A DNA stretch of 64,000 nt. It comes from Gemmatimonas sp. GTDB lineage: Bacteria; Gemmatimonadota; Gemmatimonadetes; Gemmatimonadales; Gemmatimonadaceae. The translations under genes were made by a program, and so were the position numbers. This document shows, piece by piece, positions 9,099 to 17,743 of the stretch (its first letter is position 1; each line of letters opens with the position of its first letter). The notes under the pieces were generated by a model that had not been told where the DNA came from, ran no database searches, and saw only the letters and a program-made list of their open reading frames with translations. The stretch is taken from NCBI GenBank assembly GCA_011390935.1, contig JAABRL010000013.1:1-64000 (forward strand), written 5' to 3'.

Positions 9099-10262
9099 AT
9101 GACGCGCATTTTCCCTGACGATCTCGAGGCCGGCCTCTCCACGCGGGCCATTCATGCGGGCCAGCGGCCGGAGCCGCAGGCCGGCGCGATCATGACGCCG
9201 CTCTACCTTACCTCCACTTATGTGCAGGACGGATTCGGTCAGCACAAGGGGTACGAGTACGCCCGGGGGAAGAACCCCACCCGTGAGGCCCTCGAACGGA
9301 ACGTGGCGTCGCTCGAAAGCGGACAGCACGGTTTCGCCTTCGCCAGCGGCATGGGGTGCCTCGATTCCATCATGAAGCTGTTCAAGGCCGGCGACCATAT
9401 TGTGGTCGGGGAAAATGTCTATGGCGGCACGTTCCGGCTCTTCGATCGGATCCTGCGTCACATGGGGCTGTCCTTCAGCTACGTGGACACCCGCGATCCG
9501 GAGCTCGTGAACGATGCCATGACCGGCGCGACGCGCGCCCTGCTCGTGGAGACCCCCACGAACCCGCTCATGCGGTTGGCCGACCTGCGCGCCATGGCGG
9601 AGATCGCGACGCGCCACGAGGCGCTCCTCGTGGTGGACAACACCTTCGCATCGCCGGTTTTCCAGCGACCGCTCGAGATGGGTGCCCACATCGTGTGGCA
9701 TTCCACCACGAAGTATCTCAATGGTCATAGTGATATGATCGGCGGGGTCGCGGTGGTTCTTGAGGACGAGCTCGCGGCCAAGCTGCAGTTCATTCAGAAT
9801 GCCGCCGGGGCGGTCCCCGGACCGTTCGACTGCTGGTTGGCGCTGCGCGGCACCAAGACGCTCCCGCTCCGCATGCGTCAGCACGACGCAAACGGCCGTC
9901 AAATTGCGACGTGGCTGGCCAATCGGTTGGGCGAAGAGCACGTGATCTACCCCGGGCTCCCGTCTCACCCGCAGCATGCGCTGGCGGCCAGTCAGATGAG
10001 CGGCTTCGGCGGCATGATCACCATGGAACTCGGCTCCGTGGAGCGCGTCCGACAGGTGCTCGAGCGCGTGCGCGTGTTCGCCCTGGCCGAGTCGCTGGGT
10101 GGCGTCGAAAGCCTGATCAGCCACCCGTACAGCATGACGCACGGTTCGGTACCGGCCGACGTGAAGGTCGGCATGGGCCTCACCGAGGGGATGGTGCGCC
10201 TCTCCTGCGGTGTGGAAGACGTGGAGGATCTGCTCGGCGATCTGGAGCAGGCGCTGGCCTGA
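9099..10262 (+). CDS. PLP-dependent trans-sulfuration enzyme (cystathionine gamma-synthase/lyase family)
   Basis: A 387-residue cytosolic enzyme of the Cys/Met metabolism PLP family. Signatures in order: YEYARGKNPTREALERNVASLE (residues about 50-70, the active-site YxR of the partner subunit), FASGMGCLDS, the family motif ETPTNPLMRLADL, the PLP-binding Asp in VVDNTFASPV, and the Schiff-base Lys in WHSTTKYLNGHSDMIGG. The C-terminal SLGGVESLISHPYSMTH is typical. Cystathionine gamma-synthase, gamma-lyase, O-acetylhomoserine sulfhydrylase and methionine gamma-lyase cannot be told apart without alignment; the length and the GGVESL motif fit the first two best. It stands alone, divergent from the response regulator, with no recognisable SAM riboswitch in the 156-bp gap. 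Confidence 0.88.
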   Translation: MTRIFPDDLEAGLSTRAIHAGQRPEPQAGAIMTPLYLTSTYVQDGFGQHKGYEYARGKNPTREALERNVASLESGQHGFAFASGMGCLDSIMKLFKAGDHIVVGENVYGGTFRLFDRILRHMGLSFSYVDTRDPELVNDAMTGATRALLVETPTNPLMRLADLRAMAEIATRHEALLVVDNTFASPVFQRPLEMGAHIVWHSTTKYLNGHSDMIGGVAVVLEDELAAKLQFIQNAAGAVPGPFDCWLALRGTKTLPLRMRQHDANGRQIATWLANRLGEEHVIYPGLPSHPQHALAASQMSGFGGMITMELGSVERVRQVLERVRVFALAESLGGVESLISHPYSMTHGSVPADVKVGMGLTEGMVRLSCGVEDVEDLLGDLEQALA

Positions 10263-10321
10263 TCGCCGCCGGGCGCAGACAATCGGGCGCGCAGCGCAAC
10301 TTCTGTGGGGCTGGCGGCGTA

Positions 10322-10341
10322 GGATGAGAAACCCCTCATCC
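10322..10341. repeat. Short perfect inverted repeat just before the M48 peptidase start
   Basis: GGATGAG (10322-10328) and CTCATCC (10335-10341) flank a 6-nt loop, ending 7 nt before the ATG at 10349. It occupies the position where a ribosome binding site would be expected. It may be an operator or a 5'-UTR hairpin. A TAGGAT -10-like hexamer overlaps its left arm. Confidence 0.4.
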
Positions 10342-10348
10342 CGCTGCC

Positions 10349-11464
10349 ATGACCCAACAGCCGCTCACTCAGATCGCATCCGTCAGCTGGGAACACCCCG
10401 CGGACCGCGCTGCCCTCAATGCCCTGCGCGCCCTGCCCGGCTTCGATCTGGCGGTGCGCAAGATCGCCGGCTTCTTCGGCGAGCGGGGCATTCGCAACCT
10501 GTTTCTCGGTGACGCCGTGCTGGTGGGACCCACCCAGCGCCCGGCCCTGCACGCGCTGTATCAGGAGGTGCTGGCCACGCTCGACTGGCCGCCTGCGGGC
10601 GAGCCGCCACCGCAGCTGTACGTGGCGCAAACGCCGATCGCGAACGCCGGGGCCGTGGGCTTCGATCACCCGTTCATCGTGATCAACTCGGGGGCCCTCG
10701 AAATTCTGTCGCGCGAGGAGCAGCGCTTCATCCTCGCCCACGAACTCGGCCACATCATGAGCGGCCACACGACGTACCGCACGATTGCGGTCATCGTGAT
10801 GACCTTCGGCTTCCAGGTGCTGCCGATCGTGGCCACCGTGGCGCTGCTGCCGTTCCAGCTCGCGCTGCTCGAGTGGTATCGCAAGTCGGAGCTGTCGGCC
10901 GATCGCGCCGGCCTGCTCGGCTCTCAGAACGTGCGCGAGTCCATGCACACCTTCCTGTCGCTGGCCGGAGGCAAGGTCATCGATGATACCGTCGATCTGG
11001 ACGCCTATCTGGAGCAGGCCCGTGAATATGAAGTGGGCGGTTCCTCGTGGGACGCGGTGCTCAAGGCGCTGAACACGGCGCTGCGCGTACACCCGTTTCA
11101 CACGGTGCGGGTGGGTGAGCTCAACCGGTGGGTGGAGGCCGGTGGTTTCAGTCGCATTCTTGGTGGCGAATACGTGCGGCGCGGCGAGGAAGCGGCGCGC
11201 CCGCTTGGCGACGACGTGCGCGACGCGACGAGCTACTACGCAGCCGAAGCGCGTGCGGCGGCCGACAAGGTGGGCGATGTGATCACGCGCGCGGCCGATG
11301 CGTTTGCGGATGCCTTCCGCACGGCGACGGGGACGTCGTCTGCGCGGCCACGCGATCCGGGCACCCCGCCTCCGGGCACGTGGGGGCCGGAAGGGCCGAG
11401 CAACCCCGGGCCGACCCCTGGTGGACCAACCGAACCGGGACCGAGCGGACCGACGAACGGTTAG
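10349..11464 (+). CDS. M48 family metallopeptidase
   Basis: A 371-residue zinc protease. The catalytic HExxH is in FILAHELGHIMSGH (about residues 127-140), and the third ligand and family signature are in the ELSADRAGLL segment (about 180-190). Two hydrophobic segments (IAVIVMTFGFQVLPIVATVALL, about 148-170, split across this loop) suggest membrane association with a cytoplasmic active site, as in HtpX/Ste24 relatives. The C-terminal roughly 55 residues are a Pro/Gly-rich, probably unstructured tail (GTPPPGTWGPEGP and similar repeats), unusual for housekeeping HtpX. The likely role is membrane-protein quality control. An inverted repeat sits immediately upstream of the start. purD follows 45 nt downstream. 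Confidence 0.88.
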   Translation: MTQQPLTQIASVSWEHPADRAALNALRALPGFDLAVRKIAGFFGERGIRNLFLGDAVLVGPTQRPALHALYQEVLATLDWPPAGEPPPQLYVAQTPIANAGAVGFDHPFIVINSGALEILSREEQRFILAHELGHIMSGHTTYRTIAVIVMTFGFQVLPIVATVALLPFQLALLEWYRKSELSADRAGLLGSQNVRESMHTFLSLAGGKVIDDTVDLDAYLEQAREYEVGGSSWDAVLKALNTALRVHPFHTVRVGELNRWVEAGGFSRILGGEYVRRGEEAARPLGDDVRDATSYYAAEARAAADKVGDVITRAADAFADAFRTATGTSSARPRDPGTPPPGTWGPEGPSNPGPTPGGPTEPGPSGPTNG

Positions 11465-11509
11465 CTTACGCGCGGTCGCCGCGGTGGCGGCCACGCACCC
11501 CGTGTGATC

Positions 11510-12811
11510 ATGAAGATTCTGCTCGTAGGCAACGGTGGGCGCGAACACGCGCTCGCCGACGCTCTCTCTCGCGAAAACGTATCGCTCGAACTGCTCGCGG
11601 CGCCGGGAAATCCCGGCCTCGCGCAGCTGGCGCGTGTGCTGCCCGTCAAGGTCACGGAGCTCGACACACTCGTCGCGCTGGCCGGAGAGGAACAGGTGGA
11701 CCTGGTGATCGTGGGCCCCGAGGCCCCGCTCGCCGATGGGCTGGTGGACCGACTCCAGCACCGCGGCATTCCGGCGTTCGGTCCCACCCGCGAAGCAGCG
11801 CAGATCGAGACGTCCAAGCACGTGGCGAAGACGCTCATGGCACGCTCCGATGTGCCCACGGCGCGCGCCGAAACGCATCGCACCGCGCTTGACGCGCACG
11901 CGGCGGTGCGCGAGCGCTTCGGGGCACCGGTGGTGATCAAGGCGTCCGGGCTTGCTGCCGGCAAGGGTGTGATCGTGTGCCATACACTCGCTGAAGCGCA
12001 CGCGGCGATCGATCGCATCATGAACGATCGCGCGTTTGGCGACGCGGGCAACGAGGTACTCGTCGAAGCGTTCATGCAGGGTGAGGAGCTGTCACTCTTT
12101 GCGATGACCGATGGCACCGATGTGCTCACGATGCTGCCGGCGCAGGATCACAAGCGCCTGCTCAACGGTGATGACGGACCGAACACGGGTGGCATGGGTG
12201 CCTACACGCCCGTGTCGCTGGGCACGCCCGCACTGCTCGACGATGTGACCGAGCGCATTCTGCTGCCCACGTTGCACGCGCTGCGCAAGCGTGGTGCACC
12301 GTTCACCGGACTGCTCTACGCCGGCCTGATGCTCACCGAGGAAGGGCCGCAGGTGGTAGAGTTCAACTGTCGCTTCGGTGATCCCGAAACGCAGGCCATT
12401 CTGCCCATGCTCGAGAGCAGCCTGCTCGATCCGATGCTGGCGATCGCACGCGGCGCACGCATCGGGAACATGTCGCCACTCGTTTGGCGTGCCGGCGCGT
12501 CAGTGACCACCGTCGTCGCCGCGGCCAACTATCCCGACGCGCCGCGCACGGGCGACGAGCTCACGCTCCCCGACGATGACAGCACGCGCCGCGTGTATCA
12601 CGCCGGCACCGCACGCGATGCGAATGGTCGCCTGATCACCGGTGGTGGACGCGTCGTGGCGGTGACCGGACTTGGTGCGACCTTCGAGGACGCCCGACGT
12701 ATCAGTCGCGACGGCGCAGAATCGGTGGGGTTTGAGGGGGCGCAGATGCGTACGGACATTGGCTGGCGTGAAGCCGAGCGCATTGCCGCCGCGAGCACCG
12801 AGGCCGAGTAG
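11510..12811 (+). CDS. purD: Phosphoribosylamine--glycine ligase
   Basis: Second step of de novo purine synthesis: 5-phosphoribosylamine + glycine + ATP to GAR. The 433-residue ATP-grasp enzyme starts MKILLVGNGGREHALA. It shows LVIVGPEAPLADG, the GPTREAAQIETSK segment, the ATP-grasp core VVIKASGLAAGKGVIV, the family motif DHKRLLNGDDGPNTGGMGAY and the metal-binding ending EFNCRFGDPETQAILP. An in-frame GTG two codons earlier (11504) is an alternative start; the ATG at 11510 gives the canonical N-terminus. The DNA glycosylase gene begins 9 nt after its stop, so the two are likely co-transcribed. Confidence 0.97.
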   Translation: MKILLVGNGGREHALADALSRENVSLELLAAPGNPGLAQLARVLPVKVTELDTLVALAGEEQVDLVIVGPEAPLADGLVDRLQHRGIPAFGPTREAAQIETSKHVAKTLMARSDVPTARAETHRTALDAHAAVRERFGAPVVIKASGLAAGKGVIVCHTLAEAHAAIDRIMNDRAFGDAGNEVLVEAFMQGEELSLFAMTDGTDVLTMLPAQDHKRLLNGDDGPNTGGMGAYTPVSLGTPALLDDVTERILLPTLHALRKRGAPFTGLLYAGLMLTEEGPQVVEFNCRFGDPETQAILPMLESSLLDPMLAIARGARIGNMSPLVWRAGASVTTVVAAANYPDAPRTGDELTLPDDDSTRRVYHAGTARDANGRLITGGGRVVAVTGLGATFEDARRISRDGAESVGFEGAQMRTDIGWREAERIAAASTEAE

Positions 12812-12820
12812 GACCACGCG

Positions 12821-13660
12821 GTGCCCGAGCTGCCCGAAACCGAAACGATTGCGCGCGACCTGCACCAGCTCGTTGTCGGTGCGCAGATCGTTGGTGTGCA
12901 GGTGCCACGTGCCGATGTGCTGCGCGAGGTGGACAGCGACGGTCTGCAGCGCGCGTTGTGCGGCCGCACGATCGGTGCCGTGTGGCGCCGCGCCAAGCTG
13001 ATCGTGCTCGACCTGGCGCAGGCGAACCACGAGCCCATGCATCTGGTGGTGCAGCCGCGCTTCACGGGCGCACTGCTTGTGGACGACGGCACGCTCGAGG
13101 CCGCGCTGCGTGACTATGTGTGCGTCTCGCTGTTGCTCGCGGACGGGCGCAAGCTGCACTACCGCGATGTGCGTCGGCTTGGCACCGTATCGCTCATGCG
13201 CGTCCCACGATTTGCCACGTACACGAACGCGCTGGGGATGGAGCCACTCTCGAACGCTTGCACGCCGTTCACGCTGGCCGGCGCGCTGGGGTCGAGCACG
13301 CGCGCGATCAAGGCCGTGCTCATGGACCAAACGCGACTCGCGGGCGTCGGCAACATCTACGCGACCGAGGCGTGCTGGTCGGCCGCAATCGATCCGTCCC
13401 GTGCTGCGTCCTCGCTGAACTCCGTGGAGTGGGCGACGCTGCACACCGAGCTGCAACGCATTCTGCAGGCGAGCGTTGCAGCACGTGGCACGAGCTTTCG
13501 GGACTACCGCGATGCCACCGGGGCGCGAGGGGCGTTCGTCTCGCAGCTCGTGGCATATGGGCGAGCGGGGGAACGATGTCCGCGATGTACACACACGCTC
13601 ATTGGCACCGCCGCGATCGACGGTCGCATGACCGTGTTCTGCGCGTGGTGCCAACGCTAG
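12821..13660 (+). CDS. mutM: Formamidopyrimidine-DNA glycosylase (Fpg/MutM family)
   Basis: Excises 8-oxoguanine and other oxidised purines and nicks the abasic site. After Met removal the N-terminus PELPETETIARDL supplies the catalytic Pro1 and the conserved Glu2. The H2TH region contains IKAVLMDQTRLAGVGNIYATEACW, shown here only by its core DQTRLAGVGNIYA. A C-terminal four-Cys zinc finger is formed by CPRC and FCAWC, with GTSFRDY before it. The 279-residue length is normal. The start is a GTG 9 nt after purD. Fpg is favoured over endonuclease VIII by the PELPE start. Confidence 0.95.
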   Translation: MPELPETETIARDLHQLVVGAQIVGVQVPRADVLREVDSDGLQRALCGRTIGAVWRRAKLIVLDLAQANHEPMHLVVQPRFTGALLVDDGTLEAALRDYVCVSLLLADGRKLHYRDVRRLGTVSLMRVPRFATYTNALGMEPLSNACTPFTLAGALGSSTRAIKAVLMDQTRLAGVGNIYATEACWSAAIDPSRAASSLNSVEWATLHTELQRILQASVAARGTSFRDYRDATGARGAFVSQLVAYGRAGERCPRCTHTLIGTAAIDGRMTVFCAWCQR

Positions 13661-13670
13661 CGGCTGCGCG

Positions 13671-14945
13671 CTACTGGTTCGCGGAGCGTATCTCGATGAG
13701 GCGAAGACCGCCTGAACCAGCCGCGACGAACAGCATCGGGTAGCTGGTGGCCACGAAGTTCGCGGAGAATCCGTCGGGCAGGCCGAGTCGTCCCATCGGC
13801 GTAAGCGTCGGTCGGTTGGTTTGCGCCGTTGTCTGATCGTTGGTGTGCGTGACCCACACCCCCGCGCCGCCGTTGGCCGCGACGAGGTAGTTCGCGGCAG
13901 GCGCGACGCCGTTGGTAACTGCGTATTCGTCGCGCAATCCGTTGGCGGCAGGGCGTGGGATATTCCCGACGACGGACCCGCTCGTGTTGCCGTTCTGCCG
14001 CAGCTGCAACACCTGTGTCCCGCCTTCTCCAGTGGCGACGAACGCCCACGTACCACGGGTGGTGATGCTGGCCTTGCCCCCCGGCATGGAGAGACCGCCA
14101 ATGGGGAACTCACGCACGAACGCCGTGGTGCGCTGATCGTACATGCGAATGCGTCCGGGGCTTCCCTGCACCACGGCGATCACCGTGCCACCGTTCGCGC
14201 CTACAGCGCGCGCATCGGCGATCTCGTAAAACGCGACTGGCTCGAGGGTGCGCTCGTCGAGCACCGTGAGTCCGCCCTCGCGCCGGCCACCCGTGCCGGA
14301 CGTCACCCAGACCTTGCCAGCGGCGACGACGATGCCCGTCACGATCTGACTGGGCACCGGAATCCGGACCGATTGTCCGGTGAGCATGCCTCCGGACAGC
14401 GTCATGACCTCGAGCACGGCCGATTCACCGGGCTCCATGTCCAAGGAGCCGGTGCCGAGGTATAGCCGGTTGCCGGAGACCGCCAGCGTGTGAACGTCAG
14501 TGTTGGTGAACGACGCGCTCGACACCAACCTCGGCGTGGTTGGGGACTGCACGTTGAACACGTCCACCGCGCCCATGGCGTCCTCGCCAATGAGCGCATA
14601 GGACACGTAGGCGAGCCCCTTGTCGAACACCGCGTGCGTGGCCTGCAGCGCTCGCCCCGAGACGATCGGAGCGACGCCCTCGGCATGCTCCTGGAACGCC
14701 ACGTCGGAGGCCACCGCATGGGCCACCGCCGCGTCGGGTCCGCCGAGTGAATCGAGTGGCGTGTCGATGGCCAAGGTGGTCGCGCGCGCGAGCAAACGGT
14801 GCGAAAGCGCGTCGGCGTCGTTGGTGACGGTGATGCGTGCGTCGCCGGGCTGCGCTGGCGAGGGTGCGGAGACATCGCCAGCGCAGGCGGCGAGCAGCAG
14901 GAGGGTGCCGACGACGGTGAGCGAACGCGCGACGCGTGGAATCAT
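13671..14945 (-). CDS. LVIVD-repeat-type lipoprotein
   Basis: A 424-residue exported lipoprotein from the ATG at 14945. The signal peptide MIPRVARSLTVVGTLLLLAA ends in the lipobox LAAC (Cys about residue 21). The mature region has propeller-like repeats of the LVIVD/YncE style: DVFNVQSPTTPRLVSSA, HTLAVSGNRLYLGTG, VVAAGKVWVTSG, ASITTRGTWAFVATG and NYLVAANGGAGVWV. Earlier in-frame ATGs would add a non-signal-like leader of 43 residues and are rejected. It converges on mutM with a 10-bp gap. Ligand and function are unknown; homologues are often annotated only as surface lipoproteins. Confidence 0.75.
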   Translation of the reverse strand: MIPRVARSLTVVGTLLLLAACAGDVSAPSPAQPGDARITVTNDADALSHRLLARATTLAIDTPLDSLGGPDAAVAHAVASDVAFQEHAEGVAPIVSGRALQATHAVFDKGLAYVSYALIGEDAMGAVDVFNVQSPTTPRLVSSASFTNTDVHTLAVSGNRLYLGTGSLDMEPGESAVLEVMTLSGGMLTGQSVRIPVPSQIVTGIVVAAGKVWVTSGTGGRREGGLTVLDERTLEPVAFYEIADARAVGANGGTVIAVVQGSPGRIRMYDQRTTAFVREFPIGGLSMPGGKASITTRGTWAFVATGEGGTQVLQLRQNGNTSGSVVGNIPRPAANGLRDEYAVTNGVAPAANYLVAANGGAGVWVTHTNDQTTAQTNRPTLTPMGRLGLPDGFSANFVATSYPMLFVAAGSGGLRLIEIRSANQ

Positions 14946-15219
14946 GACGACACGGACCTGAGGTGGGAGAAGAGCGGACAGTTGCATGAGAGTGCAGATC
15001 GCGTGCCCGCGCTCGTCGGAGCCGGTCGCACCGCGACCACCGTTCATAACCATCTGGCAATTCATATTTTCCACTTCTCGGCAAACGGATTCCGCTCCCT
15101 GCGCGTCCGGCGGCGCTTTCGATTCTTCTTGCCAGATGCAAGAAATCGTGCGCGACCCACGGGTCGCCGTGACACCTCAGTCGCTCGGCCTACCGGGCGG
15201 ACGGCGTCGTCGTTGCACG
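14946..15219. other. Intergenic region with a spaced 10-bp inverted repeat
   Basis: This 274-bp gap separates the end of the biosynthetic cluster from the LVIVD lipoprotein gene, both on the minus strand. It is relatively AT-rich around 15041-15075. CATCTGGCAA (15051-15060) is repeated inverted as TTGCCAGATG (15129-15138), 68 bp apart. No convincing gene or T-tailed terminator is visible. Confidence 0.4.
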
Positions 15220-16134
15220 CTACAGCGGCCCGTCCCGGTAGCTCCACACCGGCACGTAACCGAGCATCGCCTTCGCGGGCTCGATGTCGAGCCGGCTGGG
15301 CTGAGCAAGCTGGCGGACCACGTAGCGCGTCAGTGGCGGCTCGCCGGCAAGGCGGAACACCGACCAGGCGGACTCGCACAGCACACCGGCGGCACTGGCC
15401 AGCGGCGCGGGCAGGTACCGAAGGCGCACCGGCACCCCGTACCGCGCGGTGATTGTGCGCAGCAGCTCGTCCACCGTGGGCACCACGGCGTCAGCGATGT
15501 CGAAGACGTCTCGTGCCAGTGGGGCCGGTGCGGCCGCGAGCAGCTGCAGCGACCGCGAGATCGCGTCCACGAGATTGTCCACGTGCGTGACCGAGATCGC
15601 CCCGCGTCCCGTGCCGGGCACGACCAACTGGCCGCGGCGCACACGCGATCGCACGCGCGGCCAGAGCGTGGTGTCGCCCGGTCCGTAAATCACGTGCGGG
15701 CGAAGCACGATCACCGGCCGACCGCTTGCACGAACCAGCGCTTCGCCGCGCAGTTTGCTGGCGCCGTAGGGAGGCATTGCGGAGCCGGCGCGACTTGCGT
15801 CGTCGTCATACACGCTGGCCGTACTCACGTACACGACAGGCGTGCGCGCCGAGAGACTCTGCAGCAGATGTGACGTGCCGCGCGCGTTGACGGCCTCGAA
15901 GACGTCATGCGCGCCCCACGGCGATACATGCGCCGCACAGTGCACGACAGCGTCGACATGCGCGAGGTCGGTCGGGCCACGGGTGATGTCCCATGCCGTG
16001 TACCGTGGGAGCGGCGCCGAGAGTGCGGACGCGTCGCGGCGCCCATACGACCAGACCTCGTGACCGAGCGCCTCGAAGGCACGGGCCGTTCGCCCGCCCA
16101 CGAAGCCACTCGCGCCGGTGACCGCGATGCGCAC
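15220..16134 (-). CDS. NAD(P)-dependent extended SDR (3beta-HSD/OleD-like reductase)
   Basis: A 304-residue Rossmann oxidoreductase. The cofactor motif is TGASGFVGG (residues 6-14). The active site has VSTASVY (103-109) with Tyr123 and Lys127 in YGASK. LRPHVIYGPGD, around residue 143, is typical of the extended SDR/epimerase and 3beta-HSD group. It is the last gene of a five-gene run, starting with GTG one base after the AMP-ligase stop. In olefin and beta-lactone pathways the equivalent gene, OleD, reduces the beta-keto acid made by OleA; that assignment here is inference from context. A sugar epimerase is the main alternative, made less likely by the fatty-acyl partners. The start at 16134 is fixed by the upstream stop and the position of the Rossmann motif. 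Confidence 0.8.
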   Translation of the reverse strand: MRIAVTGASGFVGGRTARAFEALGHEVWSYGRRDASALSAPLPRYTAWDITRGPTDLAHVDAVVHCAAHVSPWGAHDVFEAVNARGTSHLLQSLSARTPVVYVSTASVYDDDASRAGSAMPPYGASKLRGEALVRASGRPVIVLRPHVIYGPGDTTLWPRVRSRVRRGQLVVPGTGRGAISVTHVDNLVDAISRSLQLLAAAPAPLARDVFDIADAVVPTVDELLRTITARYGVPVRLRYLPAPLASAAGVLCESAWSVFRLAGEPPLTRYVVRQLAQPSRLDIEPAKAMLGYVPVWSYRDGPL

Positions 16135-16135
16135 G

Positions 16136-17743
16136 CTATTCGCCCGGCGCGCGCAGGCCGAGCGCCGCACGCAGCGCGCGTTTGTCGAGCTTGTGCGAAC
16201 GACCGGCGTCGGGGAGCGTGGCCACCCGGACCTCATCGGGGAGCGCGCTGCGGTCGAGGCGGAGCGGTCCCGCGCGCACCGCGTCCCACACGCGCGCCTG
16301 CAGCGTCTCCGCCACTTCGCCGCGTGCCGGCTCGACGACCAGCACCACGCGTTCGTCGGCTTCCGCCTCGCGAAAGTCGCCGAGCATGGCGGCGCGGCGC
16401 ACGCCGGGAATGCGCTCCACCAGCGGTTCGTACAGCTCGGGGTAGATGTTGTGGTCACCACGAATGATCATGTCCTTGAGGCGTCCGAGCAGCACGAGGC
16501 GGTCGCCGTCAGCGCGCGCGAGATCGCCGGTGGCATGTTCATGCATAGGCGACTGCCCCGCATAGCCGGCGCACAGCGACGGGCCGCTCACGAGCAGCTG
16601 TCCGCTCGCATCGAGACGGACCCGTGCGCCCGCCACCGGTCGGCCGATCAGATCGCCCTCGCCGGTGTAGGCCAGCTTTTCGTGCAGATCGACGCGCGCG
16701 ATCGGCAGCATCTCGGTGGCCCCGTACACGCACCAGGCTTCGCACGCGTCGGGCAGCAGCGGGGCCAGTCGCGCCAGAAACGGGGCGCGCACTGGTGCGG
16801 CGCCGATCATGAGCGAGCGCAGCGAGGGCGGGAATCGCCGCGACGATGCTTCACACGCCTCCACCAGCAGGCGACAATCGCGGGTGGTGAAGAACGCGTG
16901 CGTGACCTCGAAACGTGCGAGCGCGCGCAGAGTGCGCGGTGCGAGCGCCGTGAAATCGCGCGGCACGATGGCCAGCGCACCACTGCACAGCGCGGGTAGC
17001 AACAGATGCAGATCGCGCGCGTACACGACATCCTGGGCGGTTGGCGCCAGCTCACGCGACACCGTGTGCAGAATCGATGCGAGCGAGGCGCGTGTGTGCA
17101 CGACGGCCTTGGGCGCCGAGGTCGTGCCCGAGGTGCAGACGATGAACGCTTCGTCATCGGGGCGATGATCGACGTCCGGCCTCGCCGCCACCCCGCCCGG
17201 CCCGTGTGCCCCCCCGATCAACGCGCTCAACGACAGCGCCGGCGGCAGCCCCGGCAACCACGGGCCCGACCGCACGAACTGCACATCACGCAGCTCGCCC
17301 ACCGGCGCGAAGCTGATGCCTCGCCGCTTCAGCACCCGCGACACCACGCCGGTCGATCGGCCCAGCAGCATCGACTCGGCAAAGACCCAGCGCGGATTGA
17401 GCAGCGCCATGCGGGCGGTGAAGAGTGCATCGGAGGTGCCCGGGTCCTGTGGAATGAGCACACCGCCGATCTCGTGTACGGCGAGCACAAGGCACACCGC
17501 GTCAATGCCGGGACGCACCGAAAACAACACGCGATCGCCGCGCACGAAGCCACGCGCCATCAGGCCACGCGCCATGGCGTGCGTGCGCCGCACCAATGCT
17601 TCGCGTGCAATGGTGCGCCTGATGCGCGCGCCGCTCACCTCGCGAATGGCGTGGGCGGCTGGCGCCTCGCGGGCGCGCTCCGCGATGCGCGACAGCATCG
17701 ATGCATCGGCGCAGACGGCCGCCTCGGTGCGCGACGCCATCAT
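16136..17743 (-). CDS. Acyl-AMP ligase, OleC-like (ANL superfamily)
   Basis: A 535-residue adenylate-forming enzyme. The ATP/P-loop is CTSGTTSAPK (203-212). The A5-like motif is YGATE (340-344). GD (406-407) begins the hinge side, GRLKDMIIRGDHNIYP spans 420-435, and the C-terminal catalytic Lys is in SHKLDK (516-521). The N-terminal segment with QDPGTS near 99-104 and the YGATEMLP motif resemble OleC beta-lactone synthetases more than ordinary CoA ligases, judged by eye. The ATG at 17743 overlaps the P450 stop by 4 nt, which sets this start. In OleABCD systems this enzyme cyclises a beta-hydroxy acid to a beta-lactone. A plain fatty-acyl-AMP or CoA ligase remains possible. Confidence 0.82.
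   Translation of the reverse strand: MMASRTEAAVCADASMLSRIAERAREAPAAHAIREVSGARIRRTIAREALVRRTHAMARGLMARGFVRGDRVLFSVRPGIDAVCLVLAVHEIGGVLIPQDPGTSDALFTARMALLNPRWVFAESMLLGRSTGVVSRVLKRRGISFAPVGELRDVQFVRSGPWLPGLPPALSLSALIGGAHGPGGVAARPDVDHRPDDEAFIVCTSGTTSAPKAVVHTRASLASILHTVSRELAPTAQDVVYARDLHLLLPALCSGALAIVPRDFTALAPRTLRALARFEVTHAFFTTRDCRLLVEACEASSRRFPPSLRSLMIGAAPVRAPFLARLAPLLPDACEAWCVYGATEMLPIARVDLHEKLAYTGEGDLIGRPVAGARVRLDASGQLLVSGPSLCAGYAGQSPMHEHATGDLARADGDRLVLLGRLKDMIIRGDHNIYPELYEPLVERIPGVRRAAMLGDFREAEADERVVLVVEPARGEVAETLQARVWDAVRAGPLRLDRSALPDEVRVATLPDAGRSHKLDKRALRAALGLRAPGE

Noticed and set aside
9992-12001. A 669-codon minus-strand frame covering the M48 peptidase and the start of purD.
   Set aside because: Antisense to two well-identified genes and lacking any recognisable domain.
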